A stretch of DNA of 64,000 nt from CAVYGN01 sp963796325 (GTDB lineage: Bacteria; Spirochaetota; Brevinematia; Brevinematales; JAOACQ01): assembly GCA_963796325.1 (NCBI GenBank), contig CAWCLF010000001.1, forward strand, positions 2,356,001 to 2,420,000, given 5' to 3'. Every line of letters starts with the position of its first letter. The first letter of the stretch is position 1. A program made the translations under genes and the position numbers. Positions 43,941-51,620 of the stretch are shown here, in pieces. The notes under the pieces were generated by a model, which saw only the letters and a program-made list of their open reading frames with translations, did no database searches and was not told the DNA's origin.

Positions 43941-45224
43941 TCAGATCATGATCTTGCTGACGTTTCCTGTTTTTTTAACCGCCTCTTCGACTATCTTTTT
44001 CATGAAAGCCGACCTCAGCGGTTTTATCGCCATAGCGGCTTTGAACGGAGGCGATTTTTCCAGGACGCTGAAGATCCTGCCGAACGCCCTGTGGCTTAAC
44101 TTCTCCCTGTCGTCGAAAATCAGTTCGGCGAGCTTCCCTCTCTCGATCGACATTGCTACTATCCTGTCGAATAAAGTTTCAGGCGTTATCGACCTCTTCC
44201 CCCGGAATTTCATCGAAATCGCTCCGTTCCTGCATTGCGTATAGCATACCCCGCATCCGAAGCAGAGCGTTTCGTCGCAGGATGCCACGGAAGCATGCAA
44301 TTCGATCGCTCCCAGAGGACAGGCCTTTTCGCACTTTCTGCAGCCTTTGCACCTGCCTTTATCCACATTCATTACCCATCCTGACGCAACAATGGCGTTT
44401 CTGATGTCGAACGTTTTTATAGCGCTTATCATCCCGCAGCAGCACCCGCAGCAATTGCAGATGTATGTGGGTTTTTCCCGGACATTGTCGCCCGTCTGGA
44501 CAAGTCCTTTTTCCTTGCATGTCCTCAGTATGCCCATGGCCTCATCCGTGCTGATCCGCCGGGCGATCCCGTTACTGATCAGCGACTCTGCAGCATAATT
44601 CAGCGTCAGGCATGCCTCCTGCGGGCTTTCGCATGCCTTGCCCAGATGGCTTGCCTTATGCCTGCATGAACACAGCGAAACCCCTATCACGGGGGACGAT
44701 GTTACTATATTGCTGGCCCTGTCCCAGTCGAGGATTTCAGTGAAATCGGAATCTGCAACCGCCTCCTCCCTGACAAGTATCCGGCCCAGCTGCGTCTGCC
44801 CTGCAAAAAGGGACCTTGCAAACCTGTCGTCAGCATGCATGTATTCCTCGAACATACCGGCAAGTTCCTTCATAGGCATATTGCCGCGGGTGCGCATGAA
44901 AGTAAACTCGAAAAATCCTATGACTACAGGATTAAGCATGAACATGTGACGTTCTTCGAAATATATGTCCACGACCAGCCCGCGTCCTGCCATATCCAGG
45001 AGCTTGTCGAGGAGCTTCCCTTCCGGTATCTTCGTTTTTTTCGATAACTCGCTTATTTCTGTGGGTATGGACGGGATTTTCCTCGCAAATTCAGCTTCCT
45101 CCGGAGAAAATAGAATTTTCAGAATATTTATGAACACCGGCATGTCCGGCGCGCCTGTCACATTCCTGTCGAGCCTCTGCTGCAGGAGCCGGTACTCCCG
45201 GTCCTGGTTTACGATATGTCCCAT
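43941..45224 (-). CDS. 4Fe-4S polyferredoxin-like protein with a winged-helix-like N-terminus
   Basis: 427 residues. An N-terminal region with helix-turn-helix character (about 40-90, ISELSKKTKIPEGKLLDKLL) is followed by a region with a CSCRHK motif. Then a dense Cys run, ICNCCGCCCGMI, precedes two classical [4Fe-4S] motifs, CKGCRKCEKACPLGAIEL and CFGCGVCYTQCRNGAI. It is a soluble electron carrier or sensor; the partner is unknown and no oxidoreductase gene is adjacent. ATG 45224 has GGAG 6 nt upstream; longer in-frame starts lack a site. Lies just downstream of a GH8 gene on the same strand (72-nt gap). Confidence 0.75.
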   Translation of the reverse strand: MGHIVNQDREYRLLQQRLDRNVTGAPDMPVFINILKILFSPEEAEFARKIPSIPTEISELSKKTKIPEGKLLDKLLDMAGRGLVVDIYFEERHMFMLNPVVIGFFEFTFMRTRGNMPMKELAGMFEEYMHADDRFARSLFAGQTQLGRILVREEAVADSDFTEILDWDRASNIVTSSPVIGVSLCSCRHKASHLGKACESPQEACLTLNYAAESLISNGIARRISTDEAMGILRTCKEKGLVQTGDNVREKPTYICNCCGCCCGMISAIKTFDIRNAIVASGWVMNVDKGRCKGCRKCEKACPLGAIELHASVASCDETLCFGCGVCYTQCRNGAISMKFRGKRSITPETLFDRIVAMSIERGKLAELIFDDREKLSHRAFGRIFSVLEKSPPFKAAMAIKPLRSAFMKKIVEEAVKKTGNVSKIMI

Positions 45225-45295
45225 TTTTAACTCCTTCATAAAAATATTCCCCGCTCCCGGATAAGGAAGCAGGGAATTATTAAACATTTTAAGTT

Positions 45296-47674
45296 TCAAT
45301 TACACTTATAAGCATACCCGTAATTGGCGTCGTTATAAAGTATGTATGCGCTGCCTGTACCGTCTATCCCGAGTGAAATCCTCGGAATGGACGATGTGCC
45401 GGCCAGCCCGGGGTTGAGGCCGAACCATTTGCCGGCGATATACTGCAGAACCTGGACATTGGCGCTTGTATCGAGGTATGCCAGGTATGCGAAGCCGTAT
45501 AGGTCGATTTTTATGGAAAACTGCCTGTTATCCCAGAAATTGGGTGATCCGGGAGTTAAATTATTAACCTGCGCTCCCGTAGGCCCTGTATTGACCCATG
45601 TGCCGGACGAATATCTCATCACCTGGATCGTTCCGGCGCTTGTATCCATATAAGCATAGTAAATCGTGCCGTCAGGCCCTACGGCAATATTTCCGCCGTA
45701 GCCCTGCCCGACATTAGCCGACATAATAGTCGTCCATGTAACGCCGGTCAATTTCGATATCACATCTGTCGGATTTCCAGGTCCTCCCGGATTGGCTAAA
45801 TTCGCAGTCCATAGCATGTAAAGCGATGAAGATATTGTATCTACCGCTATGCCTTCATAGAGGTTGCAAGGGAAACCTGTTATGAGAGCGGTCGCGTCTA
45901 CAACCGTAACGCCTGAAGACGTACAGCCGGCCAGGTTGAACCCTGCCGTATAGCTGGCATTGTTGCAGCCGGCATAAACGGTACTGCCGTTCGCCGCCAC
46001 ATGGCTGCCGCAGGTCCCCGAAAGGCCTCCGAATGTGCCGGCCGCCGACCAGGCCGTTCCGGAATAAGTTACAACGCTTGAAGGATTATTGCCGCTGTCA
46101 TCCGAATAGACAACCCACAGATTGCCGCTGCCGTCAAGTGCGATATCTCCGTCATTGAAGAAGAATCCGGAACCGAAGGTGCAAATCCACGAACCGGTCC
46201 ATGCGCCCCCGGACCCGCTGCTACTTATGACCTGCAGAGAATCATAGCCGCTTACCGGTCCATGAGTGCCGTAGGGTTCGAGGACATAAACTGTTCCGTT
46301 CCGGCTTACAGCCATAGCCCATCCCCCTGAAAAAGCACCGGTAGCAGATGAACCGGCAAAAGTAGTCGAATTAAACGGAGAGCCGACTTCCGACCAGCTT
46401 TTATTATGCAGGGGATTGTAAAAGTCCCCTATAAATGTAAGCATATAAAGGACCTCGAGAGTATCGCCGAAATATCCCTGTACGGTTCCCGTACCGACGG
46501 TCCAGGATGTCGCCGTGGAATAAAGAGAAGATGCGAAGGCGCTTGAAACGGTCGATGAAGCATCGGCCGCGCAGGCTACGGCGCCCGTGAAAGCCGCGTT
46601 TCCATAAGTTACCTGGGCTGCTCCGGCCAGGGAATAACCCGCATATATATTGGCGGCATTCCCCCCGGAGGAATTGTTGAAAAATGTTATCCAGTTATTG
46701 CAGTAAGCCGCCGCCGAAGCATTGTTGTACCATAAAACATCTTCCGAGAATCTCCATGGCGTCCTGCAGGCATTCCACCAGTACTCGTTATAGCCTGTAT
46801 AACTCGTTACCGCAGTCTGGTTCGGAGAACCGGCTAGGGTGCACCAGTCCGGGACCAGGCCGACGGAAGAATTGGGAAGGGCCGCATTCATCAATGTATA
46901 AGAGGCCGAAGCCACGTTAGTCCAATTCGCGTTCCCTGTATACTCCGCGAATACCCTGTACCATGCCGGCGCCAGGTATGAAGGATTTGCAACGGTATTC
47001 CACATATCTCCCGGCTGAATATAATACTGGTAGGGCGCCGACTGCATAACTTCATGGTTATAGATATTATTGATCAGCGCAGTTGCGTCGGAAGTATAAC
47101 CGCCCCATTCCTTATCCGCGACGATAAGGGCCAGGGCCATATCCTCGTCTGCATCTATCGCTGCGCCGGATCCAATGACTGTCCCGTTACTGCTTATTTG
47201 CCAATTCATAAGCCCGTTTGCGTCAAACCAATGCTTCGCATAAGCCCATAAACCGTTGAAAGTGGCCTGATCGCCCATATAGGCCGAGAGCAGCATTCCG
47301 TAGCCGATGCCCTCGGAAACCGTATCGGTCGTATCCCCCGGTTCCGAAATGCGCTGAACCCTCAAGTCGCCTGATGGGCATCCTGAAGAGGTTACATAAT
47401 ATGCTTTCCAGGCTGCATACATGCTGGACAGTTTAGTTTGCGCCGCAGCCTGCCCGACCGTACTCGGAACAATAGTGGGAAGAATGTTTTTCTGGGGTAC
47501 AGCCGCCGCAGTTACCGTGCCTCCGGATGATGAAGATGAACTCGATGAGCCGCCCGATGGACTCGATGGGCTGCCCTTATGCTGCGGAGCAATCGCACAA
47601 CTGCCGAAAAGCAGGAAAATTAAAACTATCGGAATAACCGGAACCGGAATTAACAGCCTTGATGAAAATCTCAT
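45296..47674 (-). CDS. GH8 glycosidase lipoprotein with C-terminal beta-propeller-like domain
   Basis: 792 residues. Lipobox LFGSC marks Cys26; a Ser-rich linker follows (41-53). The GH8 (alpha/alpha)6 barrel spans about 75-420: acid Glu121 in VSEGIGYGML and the DADEDMA motif at 174-180. The place of the general base reads YWWNACRTPWR, with Asn301 where the relative at 47923 has Asp. The C-terminal part (about 430-792) has repeated blades (GNLWVVYSDDSGN; GTIYYAYMDTSAGTIQVM) and closely matches the lipoprotein at 50274. Family members cut beta-1,4-glucans, xylan or chitosan; the substrate here is unknown. Located on the cell surface or in the periplasm. Confidence 0.85.
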   Translation of the reverse strand: MRFSSRLLIPVPVIPIVLIFLLFGSCAIAPQHKGSPSSPSGGSSSSSSSSGGTVTAAAVPQKNILPTIVPSTVGQAAAQTKLSSMYAAWKAYYVTSSGCPSGDLRVQRISEPGDTTDTVSEGIGYGMLLSAYMGDQATFNGLWAYAKHWFDANGLMNWQISSNGTVIGSGAAIDADEDMALALIVADKEWGGYTSDATALINNIYNHEVMQSAPYQYYIQPGDMWNTVANPSYLAPAWYRVFAEYTGNANWTNVASASYTLMNAALPNSSVGLVPDWCTLAGSPNQTAVTSYTGYNEYWWNACRTPWRFSEDVLWYNNASAAAYCNNWITFFNNSSGGNAANIYAGYSLAGAAQVTYGNAAFTGAVACAADASSTVSSAFASSLYSTATSWTVGTGTVQGYFGDTLEVLYMLTFIGDFYNPLHNKSWSEVGSPFNSTTFAGSSATGAFSGGWAMAVSRNGTVYVLEPYGTHGPVSGYDSLQVISSSGSGGAWTGSWICTFGSGFFFNDGDIALDGSGNLWVVYSDDSGNNPSSVVTYSGTAWSAAGTFGGLSGTCGSHVAANGSTVYAGCNNASYTAGFNLAGCTSSGVTVVDATALITGFPCNLYEGIAVDTISSSLYMLWTANLANPGGPGNPTDVISKLTGVTWTTIMSANVGQGYGGNIAVGPDGTIYYAYMDTSAGTIQVMRYSSGTWVNTGPTGAQVNNLTPGSPNFWDNRQFSIKIDLYGFAYLAYLDTSANVQVLQYIAGKWFGLNPGLAGTSSIPRISLGIDGTGSAYILYNDANYGYAYKCN

Positions 47675-47777
47675 AAATTGCCTCCTCTTTACATTACTGT
47701 TAAAAATTCAGCGGCAGGCCTCATACCTGCAAATAAATGCCGAAGACCCGCCGCTATACAGAACTTAATTTTTAAAT

Positions 47778-47818
47778 GCTATATATACTATCTTTTCAAA
47801 ACGCCTGTTTTGAAATTT
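47778..47818 (-). promoter_or_regulatory. Shared upstream element of GH8 gene 1
   Basis: This 41-nt stretch, about 104 nt before the start at 47674, matches 50181-50221 upstream of the other GH8 gene at 33 of 41 positions without gaps. The minus strand reads AAATTTCAAAAC, then GATAGTAT about 18 nt later, a plausible -35/-10 layout. It could be the promoter read by the nearby ECF sigma factor. Confidence 0.6.
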
Positions 47819-47871
47819 GAAAAATATATTTTTTATAATTCCGCCTTAAGAATTTTGTTTCTATCCTGAAT

Positions 47872-47903
47872 AAAAAATCCCGCCGGGAAGTCCCGGCGGG
47901 ATT
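47872..47903 (-). terminator. Rho-independent terminator after GH8 gene 2
   Basis: AATCCCGCCGGGA (47876-47888) pairs perfectly with TCCCGGCGGGATT (47891-47903). On the minus strand the stem is followed by six T, and the GH8 gene 2 stop lies 20 nt upstream, so it ends that gene. Confidence 0.95.
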
Positions 47904-47922
47904 ACATTATTTATATTCTATA

Positions 47923-50127
47923 TCATGGAGCTACGAAGATTCCTGTCGCAGCTCCGCTTTGAATTATTTTCTGGTTCGCTCCAACCCAGTAGCAGGCGTT
48001 AACCGCGCCGCTCGGCCCGTACAGGACCGATTCGCCGGCCGAGTAAACCGTACCGTTCAGCGCATACATCGAAATCATTGGCGAGTATGATGCATTATTC
48101 CCCATCGGCGTCTCCACAGGCCCTGTTGATGTTATCGTCCAGTAACATGCGTTGCCTGCCGTGTCCAGTCCGCCGACATAGCAATTACCGTTATTATCGA
48201 CGAAGATCGTTCTCGTATCGACGCCCGATCCTGCCGTTCCTAAAGGCGTTTGCGATCCGTTAATCCAGTAGCAGCCGTAACCGTATCCGGCAGGGCCGAC
48301 AAATCCGGCTGTATAAACAGTTCCGTTATAAACGAAAATTGAATTCGCGCAATAGATCGCCCATGATAACGGATCAGTACATTGCGCCAGAACAGTTTCC
48401 GACGTCCCTGTCCAGTAACAGGCGTTGCCGCTTGAGTCGAATCCGCTTGTATAGACCGTACCTCCGCTGTCGACAAAGATCGAACGGGCCTGTCCCCAAT
48501 GCCCGTTTGCAGAGACGCCCGATAAAACTATTTCCGTCATTCCTGCGGATGTTCCGGACCAGTAACAGGCTTTGGAACCCGAATCATATCCTGCAACGTA
48601 AACAGTTCCGTCGGCGACAAAGATCGAGTATGCTTGTGCCGGCCAGGCCCCGTTTGGAAGCGCGATCTTGGTCGTTCCCGACCAGTAGCAGGCGCCCAGG
48701 CTCGAGTCTACTCCGCATGTATAGACGGTTCCTCCGTAAACAAAGATAGAGTTCGGCGATCCTCCCAGCGATGTAGTTGTCGTTCCTGTCGGAGCTATAG
48801 TCCAGAAGCATCCGTTGCCGATCCCGTTAGCGCCCGGGCTATATCCGCAGGCATAGACGGTCGGGAGGGGATCGGGAAACTCGCCGATGGCGGTAAGAAG
48901 GTACACAACCTCGAGGGTATCACCGAAATATCCCTGAACATCGCCGGCACCGATCGTATAGGAAGTAAAGAAATTATAAATTGTAGTCTTGTATGCTGCC
49001 GTAATACCCGCGGCTGCCGTCGTTCCTATAGTAGCATCGGCAACTGCTCCCGAAAAGGCTGCATTTCCGTAATTTATGCCGCTGATCACGGTGCCGTTCA
49101 GCTGATATCCGCATAATATATCTCCTGAAGGGACATTGGCCTGGGCCCAGCTTGAGATCGTATTGCAGAAAGCCTGGGCTGTTGCATTTGCAAACCAGAT
49201 CGAGTCTAGCGAGATCCTCCATGGCGTCCTGCAGGCGTCCCAGTAATAATCCATGGGATAAACATCCCAGGCAATCTGGGCTGTAGTGCAGGGAACGGCT
49301 GTACCGCCCTGGTCGGCGCACCAGTCCGGGACAAGGCCTGTGGATGAATTTTCAACCTGGTTCAAAATGGCGTAACAGGCCGAAGCGACATTATTCCATT
49401 GAGTCGTATTGCCTGTAAAAAGGCCGAACACCCTGTACCATGCCAGTGCAAAATATGAAGGGTTATAATAGTAATTGCCGTTGCCCCAGGTGTCTCCGGG
49501 CCCCATTGCGCCCGTGGTCGAATTGACGTCGTATGTATAAATAGCGGTGATAAGAGCTGTCGCTGACGACCCGTAAGTCCCGCCCCATCTTTCGAAAGCC
49601 ATTACCATGGCCAGGGCCATATCCTCGTCGGCATCTGAAGCCGACCCTGCGCCTATCATGGTTTCGGCGCTGCTGATGTTCCAGTTCATAAGGACGGATG
49701 TCGTCGTATCTTTATAATACTGCTCATAAGCCCACAGCCCGTCGAAAGTCGCTTTATCGCCTATATATGCCGAGAGAAGCATGCCGTAACCTATCCCCTC
49801 CGAAACGGTGTCGTTATTATTGCCCGGACGGCAGACCCTCAAACCGACGGGGCAGCCTGCCGAAGTTACATAAACCGATTTCCAGCTGGCGTACATGGTG
49901 GCAAGAAGCGTTTCAGCCGCAGCCTGGTTCGGAGCGATAGTCGGACCTGCCCCCTGATTTAAAGACGTACCTGCCTTTTGGGCTGCGCTGGACTGGCTGA
50001 TTCCCGGGCGGCCTCCCGATTGGTTTTTTGGAAAAACCGAGCATCCTGCCAGGATTATTAAAAGAGCCTGGGATAGAACAAAGAGGCCGGCAAGGTTTAT
50101 TAAACTCTTTCCATGACATTTTTTCAT
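47923..50127 (-). CDS. GH8 glycosidase lipoprotein with seven-repeat C-terminal domain
   Basis: 734 residues. Lipobox IILAGC gives Cys29. The GH8 domain spans about 65-420 with acid Glu110 in VSEGIGYGML, DADEDMA at 165-171 and likely base Asp297 in YYWDACRTPWR. The C-terminal part (about 425-734) holds seven repeats of about 40-45 residues with the core TVY..G.DSSG.ACYW, consistent with a seven-bladed beta-propeller closed by the final GIFVAP strand. This domain is unrelated at motif level to that of GH8 gene 1. GGAGG precedes the ATG; a strong terminator follows. Confidence 0.87.
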   Translation of the reverse strand: MKKCHGKSLINLAGLFVLSQALLIILAGCSVFPKNQSGGRPGISQSSAAQKAGTSLNQGAGPTIAPNQAAAETLLATMYASWKSVYVTSAGCPVGLRVCRPGNNNDTVSEGIGYGMLLSAYIGDKATFDGLWAYEQYYKDTTTSVLMNWNISSAETMIGAGSASDADEDMALAMVMAFERWGGTYGSSATALITAIYTYDVNSTTGAMGPGDTWGNGNYYYNPSYFALAWYRVFGLFTGNTTQWNNVASACYAILNQVENSSTGLVPDWCADQGGTAVPCTTAQIAWDVYPMDYYWDACRTPWRISLDSIWFANATAQAFCNTISSWAQANVPSGDILCGYQLNGTVISGINYGNAAFSGAVADATIGTTAAAGITAAYKTTIYNFFTSYTIGAGDVQGYFGDTLEVVYLLTAIGEFPDPLPTVYACGYSPGANGIGNGCFWTIAPTGTTTTSLGGSPNSIFVYGGTVYTCGVDSSLGACYWSGTTKIALPNGAWPAQAYSIFVADGTVYVAGYDSGSKACYWSGTSAGMTEIVLSGVSANGHWGQARSIFVDSGGTVYTSGFDSSGNACYWTGTSETVLAQCTDPLSWAIYCANSIFVYNGTVYTAGFVGPAGYGYGCYWINGSQTPLGTAGSGVDTRTIFVDNNGNCYVGGLDTAGNACYWTITSTGPVETPMGNNASYSPMISMYALNGTVYSAGESVLYGPSGAVNACYWVGANQKIIQSGAATGIFVAP

Positions 50128-50180
50128 ATTATTCCTCCTTTACGGCAATCTAATAAAATTCGACATAATGAATGTTGTTA

Positions 50181-50221
50181 GCTATGAATAATATCTTTTA
50201 AGGATGCATGTTTTGAAATTT
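50181..50221 (-). promoter_or_regulatory. Shared upstream element of GH8 gene 2
   Basis: The 41-nt partner of 47778-47818, about 54 nt before the start at 50127. Both keep ATTTCAAAAC and GATA(G/T)TAT at the same distance on the minus strand. Confidence 0.6.
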
Positions 50222-50273
50222 TGGAAATATTTATTTTTAGTTTGGAGATGATTGATGGGACCTGAAGAGGGAT

Positions 50274-51545
50274 TTATTTTCCGGTATATACGTATCCGTA
50301 ATTTACATCGTTGTAAAGCAGGTAGAGGCCGCCGCTGCCGTCTATCCCGAGGGAAATGCGCGGTACTGTCGAACTGCCGGTAAAAGGAGCGGCAGGGCCG
50401 ACGTTATACCAGTTCCCGGCTGAATATTCAAGTATAATGACGTTCGTATAGATATCCAGGTACGCCAGGTATGGGACTCCGTCAGGATCGATTTTTATTG
50501 AAAACTGTTCGTTGTCCCAGAAATTGTTGCCGCTGCCTAAGAAATTCGTCACTTTTGCTCCGGTCGATCCGACTCCGTTCCATTGGCTTCCCGAGTATTT
50601 CATAACATAGATCGTTCCCGGGTTATCAACCATATAAGCATAGTAAATCGTGCCGTCGGGCCCTACGGCAATATTCCCGCCGTAGCCCTGCCCGACATTG
50701 GCCGACATAATAGTTGCCCATGCACCGCCGGTCAATTTCGATATCACATCTGTCGGATTCCCAGGTCCTCCCGGATTGGCTAAATTCGCAGTCCACAGCA
50801 TGTAAAGCGATGAAGATATTGTATCTGCCGCTATGCCTTCATAGAGGTTGCTGGGGAAACCTGCTATGAGCGAGTTCGCGTCTACAACCGTAACGCCCGA
50901 AGTCGTACAGCCGGCCAGGTTGAACCCTGCCGTATAGCTGGCATTGTTGCAGCCGGCATAAACAGTACTGCCGTTTGCCGCCACGTGGCTGCCGCAGGTC
51001 CCCGAAAGGCCGCCGAATGTGCCGACCGCCGACCAGGCCGTTCCGGAATAGGTTGCAACGCTTGAGGGATTATTGCCGCTGTTATCGGAATAGACAACCC
51101 AGGGATTTCCGCTGCCGTCAATTGTAATATCTCCGTCCTTGAAGAAGAATCCTGAGCCGAAGGTGCAGATCCCGGATGGGGTCCATGATCCCGAACCGCT
51201 GCAGCTGATCACCTGCAGGGAGTCATAGCCGCTTACCGGTCCATGAGTGCCGTAGGGCTCGAGGACATAAACTGTTCCGTTCCGGTTTACAGCCATAGCC
51301 CATCCTCCTGAAAATGCCCCTGTGGCCGATAAACCGTTAAATAAAGCGGAGTTGAACGGTACTCCGACAATAGACCAGTTTTTAGCAGCGGGCAATGATG
51401 CCGACGATGAGCCGGAACTGCTCGAAACGGCGCTCTTCTTTAAAAGCGAATTAAGATCGGTGAAGAGGTTGCAGCCGCTTATCAGTATAAAAATCCCCGC
51501 GGACAGGGCTTGTTCTGAAATCAGGATTCCGATCTTTTTGAACAT
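50274..51545 (-). CDS. Beta-propeller lipoprotein, paralogue of the GH8 gene 1 C-terminal domain
   Basis: 423 residues: lipobox LISGC (Cys25), a short Ser-rich linker, then a domain nearly identical to the C-terminal part of the GH8 gene 1 product, sharing for example YVLEPYGTHGPVSGYD and STVYAGCNNASYTAGFNLAG. It lacks a GH8 domain. ATG 51545 is preferred (AAGGTG 6 nt upstream). It may bind the same surface partner or sugar as the enzyme-fused copy, or derive from a recent domain duplication. No shared 41-nt element stands before it. Confidence 0.8.
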   Translation of the reverse strand: MFKKIGILISEQALSAGIFILISGCNLFTDLNSLLKKSAVSSSSGSSSASLPAAKNWSIVGVPFNSALFNGLSATGAFSGGWAMAVNRNGTVYVLEPYGTHGPVSGYDSLQVISCSGSGSWTPSGICTFGSGFFFKDGDITIDGSGNPWVVYSDNSGNNPSSVATYSGTAWSAVGTFGGLSGTCGSHVAANGSTVYAGCNNASYTAGFNLAGCTTSGVTVVDANSLIAGFPSNLYEGIAADTISSSLYMLWTANLANPGGPGNPTDVISKLTGGAWATIMSANVGQGYGGNIAVGPDGTIYYAYMVDNPGTIYVMKYSGSQWNGVGSTGAKVTNFLGSGNNFWDNEQFSIKIDPDGVPYLAYLDIYTNVIILEYSAGNWYNVGPAAPFTGSSTVPRISLGIDGSGGLYLLYNDVNYGYVYTGK

Positions 51546-51620
51546 ATCGACACCTTCATGACATATTGTTTTCAACCGATGCCTGAACCGTAATCATTTA
51601 AGAAGCCCGGCAGGTTTTAT

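Noticed and set aside
48339..49116. Plus-strand open frames opposite GH8 gene 2
   Set aside because: Low-complexity, Arg/Ser-rich translations are shadows of the repetitive real gene on the minus strand.
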